A stretch of 64,000 bases of DNA from JAVJPJ01 sp040217295 (GTDB lineage Bacteria > Pseudomonadota > Alphaproteobacteria > Rhodobacterales > Rhodobacteraceae). Below are positions 26,665 to 34,939 of the stretch, piece after piece. Where the stretch lies: contig CAYWTM010000004.1 of assembly GCA_964460185.1 (NCBI GenBank), forward strand, positions 3,270 to 67,269. Direction: 5' to 3'. Below the pieces are notes generated by a model. The model was given only the letters and a program-made list of their open reading frames with translations. It did not search any database and had not been told where the DNA came from. How positions within the stretch are numbered: position 1 is the first letter of the stretch; every line of letters starts with the position of its first letter. The translations under genes and the position numbers were made by a program.

Positions 26665-26687
26665 AAAAAACTATATAACTAGCTTTT
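26665..26687. promoter_or_regulatory. AT-rich GntR-type operator, site 1 (divergent MaoC / hydrolase)
   Basis: The core ACTATATAACTAGCTTTT follows a run of six A. It sits between the divergent MaoC gene (42 bp away) and the enol-lactonase-like gene (92 bp away). Near-identical sequences are found at 35993-36015 (minus strand), 39607-39628 (minus strand) and, in a variant form, at 32083-32097. The shared part is ATAACTAG flanked by A- and T-runs. Confidence 0.6.
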
Positions 26688-26778
26688 ATGGCGGTCAACG
26701 CCCCACGTCACCAGACGTGCAGTCCGCGCCGAAGCGGTTGCAATGACCAAAACCTGAACAAGGACGCCGGCGAACGCA

Positions 26779-27612
26779 ATGGGACCATCCACGACCGCCC
26801 CCAGAATTCTTCGGGTCTCACGCGACGGGTATGATCTGCACGCCGAGGTCATCGCTCCGGGCACGGCAGACGCGCCATGGATCGTGTTCAGCAATTCCCT
26901 GGTCACCGACCTGACCATATGGGACGCACAGGCCGCAGCGCTGGCCGGGCGGTTCGGCCTCCTGCGCTACGACCAGGCGGGCCACGGAAAATCAGGGCAG
27001 CCGGGCCACGGGGTGGATTTCGACAGTCTGGGGCGCGATGTCCTGGCCGTGATGGATGCCGCCGGCGTCCGGACAGCGGTCTTTGTCGGGCTTTCGATGG
27101 GCGTGCCAACCGGGCTGGCCGCGCACCGGCTGGCTGCAGGGCGGTTCGACGCACTGGTCCTTTCAGACGGGCAAGCCAAGACAGCGCCCGGCGGCGCCGC
27201 AGGATGGCAAGAACGTATCGCCGGGGCCGCAAGCTCGGGCATGGCCGCGTTCGCGCAGGCCACGGCCGACCGCTGGCTGACCGAATCCGCCGGACCAACC
27301 ATGCGTGCGCGACTTGTCGACATGATTGCCGCGACTTCCCTTGAAGGCTTCAGCCTTTGCGCGACGGCCCTGATGGATTATGACTACCTGTCCGAACTTG
27401 GGCGCATTGACTGCCCCACCCTGTTGCTGGCCGGGGCCGAGGATGGCGCCATGCCCGACAGCATGGCCACCAAGCTTCTGCCGGCGATCGCTGGGGCTTC
27501 GATGACGGTCATCCCGAATGCGGGCCACGTGCCCTGCTTTGAACAACCCGAGGCGTTTACCGCAGCACTCTCGGAATTCCTGGACAACATCACATCACAG
27601 GTGTCGGCATGA
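26779..27612 (+). CDS. pcaD: Alpha/beta hydrolase, 3-oxoadipate enol-lactonase-like
   Basis: A 277-aa alpha/beta hydrolase with a complete apparent triad: Ser in VFVGLSMGVPTGLAA, Asp in LLLAGAEDGAMPDS and His in TVIPNAGHVPCFEQP. The segment VFSNSLVTDLTIWDAQ resembles the NSLGT..MWD.Q stretch of PcaD, which hydrolyses 3-oxoadipate enol-lactone. It is the first of five tightly packed plus-strand genes (26779-30703), and its stop overlaps the GST start. The symbol is by similarity; the substrate could be another lactone or ester. Confidence 0.78.
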   Translation: MGPSTTAPRILRVSRDGYDLHAEVIAPGTADAPWIVFSNSLVTDLTIWDAQAAALAGRFGLLRYDQAGHGKSGQPGHGVDFDSLGRDVLAVMDAAGVRTAVFVGLSMGVPTGLAAHRLAAGRFDALVLSDGQAKTAPGGAAGWQERIAGAASSGMAAFAQATADRWLTESAGPTMRARLVDMIAATSLEGFSLCATALMDYDYLSELGRIDCPTLLLAGAEDGAMPDSMATKLLPAIAGASMTVIPNAGHVPCFEQPEAFTAALSEFLDNITSQVSA

Positions 27613-28283
27613 AGCTTCACTGGTCGCCCCGGTCGCCATTCGTGCGCAAGGTCAATATCGTGCTGGAAGACTGCGGCATGACCGATGCGGTCGAACGCAT
27701 CCGGTCGGTCGCGGTGTTCGCGGCCCCCCCCAATCCGGATATCCTGGCGGACAATCCCCTGGGCAAGATCCCGGTTCTTGTCACCGATGACGGCCAGCGC
27801 TTGTTTGATTCGCGGGTCATCTGTGAATACCTGATCGGGCTGGCCAACCGCCCCGACCTGCTGCCATCGGACCCCGCCGCGCGGATCGCGCATCTGCGCT
27901 GGCAGGCCCTGGGGGATGGGTTGACGGACATCTTGCTTTTGTGGCGGACCGAACGCGCACGGGGCGACAGGGCGGATCCCGTTATCCTCGCCGCGTTCGA
28001 GGCCAAGACCCGCGCAGCACTTGCCACGCTGGAAGCCGAAAGCGCCGATCTGGCGCGGGTGCCCTTCGGGCTTGGCCATATCGCGATCATCTGCGCCCTT
28101 GGCCAGCTCGACTTCCGCTATGCCGGTTGCGGATGGCGTGCCGCCCTGCCCGGCCTTGCCAAATGGGAGGCCGAGGTGGCCACCCGCCCGTCCGTCGCGG
28201 CAACCGCCATTGTCGATGATGGTGCCGGCCCTGCCGGGCCCGCCGATGAAACCCCTGCCTTCACCTATGAGACACACCAATGA
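27609..28283 (+). CDS. Glutathione S-transferase family protein
   Basis: A 224-aa protein with an N-terminal thioredoxin-fold domain (MKLHWSPRSPFVRKVNIVLED; NPLGKIPVLVTDDGQ; LFDSRVICEYL) and an alpha-helical C-terminal domain. The Ser of WSPRSPFVRK could bind glutathione. GST members in catabolic operons often isomerise or dehalogenate ring-cleavage products, as maleylpyruvate isomerases do. It overlaps its neighbours by 4 nt on both sides, so it belongs to the pathway. Confidence 0.88.
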   Translation: MKLHWSPRSPFVRKVNIVLEDCGMTDAVERIRSVAVFAAPPNPDILADNPLGKIPVLVTDDGQRLFDSRVICEYLIGLANRPDLLPSDPAARIAHLRWQALGDGLTDILLLWRTERARGDRADPVILAAFEAKTRAALATLEAESADLARVPFGLGHIAIICALGQLDFRYAGCGWRAALPGLAKWEAEVATRPSVAATAIVDDGAGPAGPADETPAFTYETHQ

Positions 28284-29476
28284 CCGGACCCCTCAAACAC
28301 ATTCGCGTTCTGGACCTGTCCCGCATCATGGCGGGCCCGTGGGCAGGGCAGATCCTGGCCGATCTCGGTGCCGAGGTGATCAAGGTGGAACGCGCGGGCG
28401 TGGGCGACGATACCCGCCGTTGGGGGCCGCCCTACCTGCAAGGGTCCGACGGCAGGGACACCGCGGAATCGGGCTATTACCTGTCGGTCAACCGGGGCAA
28501 GAAATCGATCGAGATCGACCTGGCCACGGCAGAGGGGCAGGCGATCGTCAAAGGCATCGCCGCGCAATCCGATATCCTGCTGGAAAACTTCAAGGTCGGC
28601 ACCCTCGAACGCTACGGCCTTGGGGCGCAGGATCTCAAGGCGATCAACCCGGAACTGATCTATTGCTCGATCACCGGCTTTGGCCAGGACGGGCCGCGTG
28701 CCGATGACGTCGCGTATGACTTCATGATCCAGGCGATGGGCGGCTTGATGAGCATCACCGGTGCGCCGGATGACGCGCCCGGTGGCGGGCCGCAAAAAGT
28801 GGGCGTGCCGATCGTGGACATCATGACCGGCATGTATGCCGCGATCGCGGTTCTGGCGGCCCTGGCCGAACGCTCCCAAAGCGGCAAGGGCGACAGCGTC
28901 GATATCGCCATGCTGGATGTCGCGACCGCCATGCTGGCCAACCAGGCGATGAACTACCTCGTCTCGGACAAGGTGCCGGTGCGCCGTGGCAACAAACACC
29001 CGAACATCCAGCCGCAAGACGTGTTCCCGGTTCGCGACGGGCACATCGTTCTGGCCGTCGGCAATGACGAACAATTCGTCCGTTTCGCCCGCGCCATCGG
29101 CCTGCCCGACCTGTCCGACGATCCGCGCTACGCCACCAATCGCGAACGGGTGAACAACCTTGGCACCCTGCACCCGCTGATCAGCGCGAAATTCGCCGAA
29201 CGGGATCTGGGACACTGGCTGGCGGCGCTTGGCGCCGAAAAGGTCCCGTGCGGGCCCATCAACACGGTGCCTATGGTGTTCGACGAACCCCAGGTGAAAC
29301 ATCGCAAGATGCTGCGCGACCTGCCGCACCCGCTGGCGGGAACCGTGAAATCGGTTGTCAGCCCGATGCGTTTCGACCGATCCGCGTTGAGTTTCGACCG
29401 ACCGCCCCCGCTTTTGGGGCAAGATACCGATGCCGTTCTGAAAGAGCTCGGCCTGACGTTGGAGGGCACCCCATGA
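28280..29476 (+). CDS. CaiB/BaiF-family (family III) CoA-transferase
   Basis: A 398-aa CoA-transferase. The family N-terminal motif is RVLDLSRIMAGPWAGQILAD, followed by GAEVIKVER. The catalytic Asp is expected in the region VDIMTGMYAAIAVLAAL, and ENFKVGTLERYGL and YCSITGFGQDGPRA are typical. It transfers CoA between acyl-CoA and free acids in a ternary complex. It is translationally coupled to the GST and CMD genes. A second, related CaiB gene lies at 30744-32021 on the other strand. Confidence 0.93.
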   Translation: MTGPLKHIRVLDLSRIMAGPWAGQILADLGAEVIKVERAGVGDDTRRWGPPYLQGSDGRDTAESGYYLSVNRGKKSIEIDLATAEGQAIVKGIAAQSDILLENFKVGTLERYGLGAQDLKAINPELIYCSITGFGQDGPRADDVAYDFMIQAMGGLMSITGAPDDAPGGGPQKVGVPIVDIMTGMYAAIAVLAALAERSQSGKGDSVDIAMLDVATAMLANQAMNYLVSDKVPVRRGNKHPNIQPQDVFPVRDGHIVLAVGNDEQFVRFARAIGLPDLSDDPRYATNRERVNNLGTLHPLISAKFAERDLGHWLAALGAEKVPCGPINTVPMVFDEPQVKHRKMLRDLPHPLAGTVKSVVSPMRFDRSALSFDRPPPLLGQDTDAVLKELGLTLEGTP

Positions 29477-30084
29477 GCACACCCCGAATTCCCCTGCCCG
29501 GCCCGGACGAGATGACCGCCGCGCAACGCGCCGTTTTCGACAAGATCGTCAGCGGCCCGCGCGGGACACTGGTGGGCCCGTTGCGCGCTGCCATGCACAA
29601 CCCGGCGCTGGCGGATTGCTGGCAAGCGCTCGGGCAGGTGTTGCGGTATGAAACCAGCCTGCCCGACAGCCTCAATGAACTGGCGATCCTTGTCGCCGCG
29701 CGCCACTGGAACAGCGAACTGGAATGGACGATCCACGCCGGCGCCGCCCGGCGCGCCGGCCTGGACGAAGGCGTGATCGAGGCGCTGCGCGCGGGCCGCC
29801 TGCCGGATTTCACCTCCGAGGCAGAGCGCGAGATCTACGAATTCAGCCGCCAATTGCTGGAGACCGGACGCGTCAGCGAGGCCTCCTACACGGCTGTGCG
29901 GGCGCGCTGGGATGCGCTTGGCGTTGTGGAACTGACGGCGCTGGTCGGGTATTACTCCATGGTGGCCATGACGCTGAACGCGCATGGAATTCCACTGCCT
30001 GACCATATCCCGGCCGAACTGAACAGCACACCGGACACCCGCACGGCGCTGCCCCCATCCCTGCGTCCCGCAACCGCACAGTAG
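29473..30084 (+). CDS. Carboxymuconolactone decarboxylase (CMD/AhpD-like) family protein
   Basis: A 203-aa protein of the CMD fold. It includes ALGQVLRYETSLPDSLNELA, ILVAARHWNSELEWTIHAG and LVGYYSMVAMTLNAHGI. It is longer than classical PcaC (about 130 aa) and lacks the CxxC of AhpD peroxidases. With pcaHG-, pcaD- and pcaF-like genes nearby it may do the decarboxylation step of the beta-ketoadipate route, but this long subfamily is not firmly assigned. ATG 29473 overlaps the CoA-transferase stop (ATGA). Confidence 0.88.
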   Translation: MSTPRIPLPGPDEMTAAQRAVFDKIVSGPRGTLVGPLRAAMHNPALADCWQALGQVLRYETSLPDSLNELAILVAARHWNSELEWTIHAGAARRAGLDEGVIEALRAGRLPDFTSEAEREIYEFSRQLLETGRVSEASYTAVRARWDALGVVELTALVGYYSMVAMTLNAHGIPLPDHIPAELNSTPDTRTALPPSLRPATAQ

Positions 30085-30094
30085 GGTCAGGCCG

Positions 30095-30703
30095 ATGTTC
30101 TACGATCCACGCAGCGAAGATCACGGGTTGGCACGCAATCCATGGACGTCCCTGATCGTGCCGCGCCCCATCGGCTGGATCTCAAGCCTGGCGTCCGACG
30201 GCGTCGCGAACCTGGCGCCCTACAGTTTTTTCAACGCGGTGTCGGGTATGCCGCCCTTTGTCATGTTCTCGTCGGCCGGTCGCAAGGACAGCCAGACCAA
30301 TATCGAGGCCACGGGCGAATTCGTGGTGAACATGGCGACCGCCGACCTGGCCGAGGCGTTGAACATCTCGTCCGCGACGGTCCCGCCCGGCGTGGATGAA
30401 TTCGACCTTTGCGGTCTTGAGAAGGCCGCCTGCCGAAACGTGGCCGTGCCCCGTGTGGCGGCTTCGCCGGTGGCGCTGGAATGCGTCTTGAACCAGATCG
30501 TGCCGCTGACGGCGCGGGACGGCACGAAAGCCCGGTCCGAGGTCATCTTTGGCGAGGTCGTGGGCATCCATATTGCGGACAGTGTGATCGTGGACGGCAA
30601 GCTGGATATCACCCTGATGCGTCCGCTCGCCCGTCTGGGATACATGGATTACGCGATCACCGATGACGTGTTCGAAATGGCGCGCCCCGTGGTCGGCGAC
30701 TAG
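30095..30703 (+). CDS. Flavin reductase family protein (FMN-binding split barrel)
   Basis: A 202-aa protein of the flavin reductase / flavoredoxin-like group. It shows the split-barrel core SLIVPRPIGWISSLASDGVA, NLAPYSFFNAVSGMPPFVMF and EFVVNMATADLAEALN. Such proteins bind FMN and supply reduced flavin to monooxygenases, or act as flavoproteins themselves. No oxygenase component is visible in this operon, so the partner is unknown. It begins 10 nt after the CMD stop and ends the plus-strand operon. Confidence 0.88.
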   Translation: MFYDPRSEDHGLARNPWTSLIVPRPIGWISSLASDGVANLAPYSFFNAVSGMPPFVMFSSAGRKDSQTNIEATGEFVVNMATADLAEALNISSATVPPGVDEFDLCGLEKAACRNVAVPRVAASPVALECVLNQIVPLTARDGTKARSEVIFGEVVGIHIADSVIVDGKLDITLMRPLARLGYMDYAITDDVFEMARPVVGD

Positions 30704-30743
30704 CCCTGCACGCCCGTCCATTCTGCGGCCTGCCGACCAATCC

Positions 30744-32021
30744 CTAGTCGTCGCCTGCAACGATGCCATTCTTGCGCAGTTCGGCGATCTGCTCCGGGGG
30801 CAGGTCCAACCGTTCGGACAGAACCCAATCCGTATCCGCGCCGAATTCCGGTGGCGCGCGGTCATAGACATTTGGCGTTTCGGAAAACCGGATCGGGTTG
30901 GCGATCACGTCGATCTCGCCCACCCTGGGGTGCTGCATCCGGCGGCGCAGCTCGCGGTGGCGAAACGTCTCGTCTTCGATCACTTCGTCAAAGCCGAGGA
31001 TCGGCCCCGCCGCGATGCCCATCGCCTCCAGCTTTTGCTGCAACTGGCCGGCCTGCCAGTCGCGGATCCGCGCGGCCAGAAGCGGCACCAGGTCGTCCTT
31101 GTGGCGCACCCGGTCAAGATTGGCGGCATAGCGCGGGTCGGCGGCCAGTTCGGGGCATCCCAAAAGATCGCACAACCGCACGAACTGCATATCGTTGCCG
31201 ACGGCGATCATGATCGGCTTGTCCGCCGCCTCGAAGACCTGCCAGGGGCAGGTGATCTGGGACGCGGTGCCATTGCGGATCGGCACCTTTCCGTTCGACA
31301 TGTAATTCATCGCCACGTGCGAGGCCGCGTGAACCTGCGCATCATATAGCGAGATATCCAGGTGCTGCCCCGGTCCGCCCGCCACATCGCGGTGGTTGAG
31401 GGCCGCGAGAATCGCGATCACCGCATAGGATCCCGCATTGATGTCCGAGATCGAATACCCGACCAGGTTCGGCCCCGCCCCCGGTTGCCCATCGGCCACG
31501 CCGGTGATGCTCATGACACCGGTCATGGCCTGAAATACCGGATCATAGCCCGGCAGATGCGACCGTGGCCCGGTCTGGCCAAAGCCCGTGATGGAACAAT
31601 AGACAAGGCGCGGATTGACCTTGGCAAGGCTCGCATAGTCGAGGTTGAACCGTGCGAGGTTCCCGACCTTGAAATTCTCGATCAGCACATCGGCCCTGGC
31701 CGCAAGATCGGTGACGATCTTCTGCCCCTCGGGCCTGGACAGATCCACCGCCAGCGACCGCTTGCCCCGGTTCATCGACAGAAACGATGACGTCAGCCCG
31801 GTCTCGACCCCGTCGGCATCCAGATGCGGCACCCCCATCCGGCGCACGTCATCACCGCCCCGCACATGTTCGACCTTGATCACCTCGGCGCCGAAATCGG
31901 CCAGCATCTGACCGGCCCACGGCCCGGCAAAGACACGGCTCAGGTCGAGCACATTCAGATGCGACAACGCTCCGGCCAATTGGATCCCCTTTCCGGCACC
32001 AGATCGGTGCCGTTTCATCAT
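30744..32021 (-). CDS. CaiB/BaiF-family CoA-transferase, second copy
   Basis: A 425-aa family III CoA-transferase. Motifs are NVLDLSRVFAGPWAGQMLAD, GAEVIKVEHVRGGDD, ENFKVGNLARFNLDY and YCSITGFGQTGPRS. The ATG pair at 32021/32018 has no good ribosome binding site. A TTG start about 16 codons later (LAGALSHLNVLDLSR), preceded by GGAAAGGGG, may be the real one. It is divergent from the GntR gene across the operator at 32083-32097, so it is a likely direct target. Confidence 0.88.
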   Translation of the reverse strand: MMKRHRSGAGKGIQLAGALSHLNVLDLSRVFAGPWAGQMLADFGAEVIKVEHVRGGDDVRRMGVPHLDADGVETGLTSSFLSMNRGKRSLAVDLSRPEGQKIVTDLAARADVLIENFKVGNLARFNLDYASLAKVNPRLVYCSITGFGQTGPRSHLPGYDPVFQAMTGVMSITGVADGQPGAGPNLVGYSISDINAGSYAVIAILAALNHRDVAGGPGQHLDISLYDAQVHAASHVAMNYMSNGKVPIRNGTASQITCPWQVFEAADKPIMIAVGNDMQFVRLCDLLGCPELAADPRYAANLDRVRHKDDLVPLLAARIRDWQAGQLQQKLEAMGIAAGPILGFDEVIEDETFRHRELRRRMQHPRVGEIDVIANPIRFSETPNVYDRAPPEFGADTDWVLSERLDLPPEQIAELRKNGIVAGDD

Positions 32022-32082
32022 ATGATCTAGCTGAACAATTCATAGCAGGTGGTCATTGCGCGATCCATTGAAAATACAATAA

Positions 32083-32097
32083 GCTAGCATAACTAGC
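32083..32097. promoter_or_regulatory. GntR-type operator, site 2 (CaiB / gntR divergent region)
   Basis: GCTAGCATAACTAGC is a palindrome with 5-bp arms (GCTAG / CTAGC) around CATAA, flanked by AATAA. It lies 50 bp before the GntR start and 62 bp before the CaiB start. It shares ATAACTAGC with site 1 at 26665. A single operator serving regulator and target in opposite directions is the usual GntR arrangement. Confidence 0.6.
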
Positions 32098-32147
32098 CCA
32101 TATCGCCGCGGCGACCTGTGACGCGGACCATGAGACTGGAGCCACCA

Positions 32148-32903
32148 ATGCCGGATACCGGAAGGACCTCGCAAACCGCCAATGCCCTGCGCAAAAGCGC
32201 CGTGGCCCGTTACCTGCAGCTTGCGGGCCTGTTCCGGCGTCGGATCGAGACGGGCGAATGGGCGGTGGACGCGCGCATCCCCACCGTCGAGGAACTGGCA
32301 AAGGAATGTGGCGTCGCCAACATGACGATCCGGCAAGCGCTGAGCCTTCTGGAGCAGGAGGGCCTGATCGAACGGTTCCGTGCCAAGGGCACATTCGTGC
32401 GCAAGCGCAACCGCCGCGATTTGTGGTGCGAAGTGCAGACCGATTGGAATGGCCTGCTGATGTCGCGCGACAATGCCAAAATCGAGGTTCTGGGCGTCGA
32501 AAGATCCGTTCAGCCGTCGGATTTCCCGGCCGGGGTCGCCAAACTTGCCGACAGTTACCTGCACCTGCGCAGACGTCATGGCCGCGATGGAGAGGCGTTC
32601 TTGCTGGCCGACGTCTTCATCGACGAACGGATCTGCGAGAAAATCGATGAGGCGGATTTCGAGCGCAAGACATCCATGCGGCTGATCGCGGATGTGCCCG
32701 GCCTCAAGATCGTCGATGCGCGCCAGATGCTGACAATCGGATCCGCCGACCCCGAGATCAGCGAACTGCTTGGCGTGCCTCTGGGCGATCCGATTGCCTA
32801 TGTCCAGCGTATCGCTGTGGCCCAGGACGGCACTATGGCGCTGATCGCCAACGGGATTTACCGGGGCGACATGGTCCGCGTGGATATCAAGCTGCTGACC
32901 TGA
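32148..32903 (+). CDS. GntR-family regulator, HutC subfamily (UTRA domain)
   Basis: A 251-aa regulator. The N-terminal winged helix (RYLQLAGLFRRRIETGEWA, IPTVEELAKECGVANMTIRQ) is followed by a UTRA effector domain with SYLHLRRRHGRDGEAFLLAD and the C-terminal IAYVQRIAVAQDGTMALIAN pattern. I chose ATG 32148 because TGGAG precedes it; ATGs at 32118 and 32130 are in frame. It is divergent from the CaiB gene and is the best candidate to bind the AT-rich motif repeated at 26665, 32083, 35993, 39607 and perhaps 37700. Confidence 0.92.
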   Translation: MPDTGRTSQTANALRKSAVARYLQLAGLFRRRIETGEWAVDARIPTVEELAKECGVANMTIRQALSLLEQEGLIERFRAKGTFVRKRNRRDLWCEVQTDWNGLLMSRDNAKIEVLGVERSVQPSDFPAGVAKLADSYLHLRRRHGRDGEAFLLADVFIDERICEKIDEADFERKTSMRLIADVPGLKIVDARQMLTIGSADPEISELLGVPLGDPIAYVQRIAVAQDGTMALIANGIYRGDMVRVDIKLLT

Positions 32904-32915
32904 AAGCCGCGCCTC

Positions 32916-34433
32916 TCAGGCCTCGCCCGGCGGAACCCTTGCAGCGCGGCGCGCCCGGATCAGCTGCCGGACGCCACCCAGCATCGCCCAGATGAGCATC
33001 AGCGCCGACAGCGCGAGGATCGACCCGGTCAACGGATCGCCGATCAGCCGCATGGGATCACCACGCGCCAGCAACATGGCGCGGCGCAGGTTTTCCTCCA
33101 GCATCGGGCCAAGCACGAAGCCCAGTATCAGCGGGGCCGCTGAATACCCCACCCGCTGCAGCAGGTAGCCCAGCGCGCCGAAAATCACCACGAGCCATAC
33201 ATCGAAGACGCTGTTGCGCATGCTGAACACCCCGATGCAGATCAGCGCGATCACGACAGGATAGATGTACTTGTACGGGAATTGCAGGACCCGCACCCAC
33301 AGCCCGATCAGCGGGATGTTCAGGATCAGCAGGAAAAAGTTCCCGATCCAGAAGCTGGCGATCAGGCCCCAGAAGATGGTCGGATGATCCGAAACCAGAA
33401 GCGGGCCGGGCGTGATCCCGTGGATCATCAGTGCGCCCAGCATGATCGACATCGTCGCACTGCCCGGAATGCCGATGGTCAGGGTGGGAATGAACGCCGT
33501 CTGCGCAGCGGCGTTGTTGGCGGATTCAGGGGCTGCGACGCCCTGGATCGCGCCCTTGCCAAAGATCGACTTGTCCTTTGCGACGCGAACCTCGGTGGCA
33601 TAGGCCAGGAACGCGGCAATCACCGTACCCGCGCCCGGCAAGGCCCCCAGAAAGCCGCCGATCGAACTGCCGCGCGCCATGGGCCCCAGTGCTTTTCGCA
33701 TGTCGTCCCGCGTGGGGATCATGCCCCGCATCGTGACCTTTTCCGTGATCTTCCGTTTCCCCGCATCCCGGATGGAACTGATGACCTCGGCAATCCCGAA
33801 AAGCCCCATTGCGATGGCCACAAGGCTGACCCCGTCACGCAGCTCCAGGTAGCCGAACGTGTAGCGGAATTCGCCCGAGGTCACATCCGTGCCCACCGTG
33901 CCAAGCAGCAGCCCCAGGACAACCATGATCATGCTTTTCACAACTGACCCGCCCCCCACGGTGACGGCAGCAACAAGCCCCAGGAGCATAAGCGCGAAAT
34001 AATCCCCCGGCCCAAAGCCCAGACCGACCTGCGCGATGGCGGGACCAAATCCCATCAGCGCGATCACCCCGAAGGATCCGCCCACAAAGGACGCGATCGC
34101 CGTGATGAAGAGCGCCACGCCCGCCCGGCCCTGCTTTGCCATCGGATTGCCATCAAGGCATGTGACCGCCGCCGAGGGCGTGCCGGGGAGGTTCAGCAGG
34201 ATCGACGCGATCGAGCCCCCGTATTCCCCGCCATAATAGATCCCCGCAAGCATGATAAGCGCGGTGGTCGGCTCAAGATAAAAGGACAGCGGCAGCAACA
34301 TCGAAATCGCGGCCAATGATCCAAGCCCCGGCAAAACGCCGATGAACGTCCCCAGAAAGACACCCGCGAAACAATAGGCGAGATTTTCCAGCGTCAGCGC
34401 CGTGGCGAACCCAAGGATGATATTCTCAAGCAT
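32916..34433 (-). CDS. tctA: Tripartite tricarboxylate transporter large permease TctA
   Basis: A 505-aa inner-membrane protein with about 11-12 hydrophobic segments. Typical TctA stretches are GVLPGLGSLAAISMLLPL, AGIYYGGEYGGSIASILLNL, GALPGAGTVIAAFLAYA and IPGSATMSIMLGAL. The long cytoplasm-facing conserved loops are intact. It is the main channel of the TTT family, which imports citrate, aromatic acids such as terephthalate, and related carboxylates. It lies 5 nt after tctB. Confidence 0.95.
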   Translation of the reverse strand: MLENIILGFATALTLENLAYCFAGVFLGTFIGVLPGLGSLAAISMLLPLSFYLEPTTALIMLAGIYYGGEYGGSIASILLNLPGTPSAAVTCLDGNPMAKQGRAGVALFITAIASFVGGSFGVIALMGFGPAIAQVGLGFGPGDYFALMLLGLVAAVTVGGGSVVKSMIMVVLGLLLGTVGTDVTSGEFRYTFGYLELRDGVSLVAIAMGLFGIAEVISSIRDAGKRKITEKVTMRGMIPTRDDMRKALGPMARGSSIGGFLGALPGAGTVIAAFLAYATEVRVAKDKSIFGKGAIQGVAAPESANNAAAQTAFIPTLTIGIPGSATMSIMLGALMIHGITPGPLLVSDHPTIFWGLIASFWIGNFFLLILNIPLIGLWVRVLQFPYKYIYPVVIALICIGVFSMRNSVFDVWLVVIFGALGYLLQRVGYSAAPLILGFVLGPMLEENLRRAMLLARGDPMRLIGDPLTGSILALSALMLIWAMLGGVRQLIRARRAARVPPGEA

Positions 34434-34438
34434 CGCGA

Positions 34439-34879
34439 CTATGGCCCGAACTGGAACAGCGGCATCGTCATCCCCAGAAACCGCGAAAACAGGAGATACG
34501 CGCCAGCAGAGGTCACGATTGCCAGGATCACGGCCGGCAGCAGGCCGAACCGGCGCTCGGACAGTGTTGCAACACCGATGACGACAAAAAAGGCGGGGAT
34601 CATGCCGAACAGGTGCATGGTCACGGCGAACCCGACGACGGCGGCGAGGATAGCGAAAAAGGGTCGCCAGTCGATGGACATCGCCTCGGGTTTCATCGCG
34701 GCGGACACCATCTCGCTGATCGCCAGAAGGGTCAGAATGGCGGACAGTACCACCGGGAAATACCCCGGCCCCATCCGGCGCGCGCTGCCGAATTCATAGC
34801 CCAATGCGATGGCAAACGCGCCTGCACCGATCACCGCAAGGATCGCTGCGACCACAAGGCGGAGAGAGACGATATTCAT
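34439..34879 (-). CDS. tctB: Tripartite tricarboxylate transporter small permease TctB
   Basis: A 146-aa protein with four predicted membrane segments, the first being LVVAAILAVIGAGAFAIALG and the third IAILAAVVGFAVTMHLFGMI-like. This matches the short TctB subunit. It sits between tctC and tctA, and the intergenic hairpin at 34903-34932 separates it from tctC. It is needed for function together with TctA. Confidence 0.9.
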   Translation of the reverse strand: MNIVSLRLVVAAILAVIGAGAFAIALGYEFGSARRMGPGYFPVVLSAILTLLAISEMVSAAMKPEAMSIDWRPFFAILAAVVGFAVTMHLFGMIPAFFVVIGVATLSERRFGLLPAVILAIVTSAGAYLLFSRFLGMTMPLFQFGP

Positions 34880-34902
34880 GCAGATCCCTCCTCAAGACCG
34901 GA

Positions 34903-34932
34903 CACAGGGGGCAACCTCGGCCGCCCCCTGTG
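34903..34932 (-). other. Strong intergenic hairpin between tctC and tctB
   Basis: CACAGGGGGC (34903-34912) and GCCCCCTGTG (34923-34932) form a 10-bp perfect stem 7 nt after the tctC stop. There is no T-run. As at the ABC, DctP and TAXI loci, it directly follows the solute-binding-protein gene, so it probably protects that message or limits read-through into the permease genes. Confidence 0.7.
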
Positions 34933-34939
34933 ACAAGGA

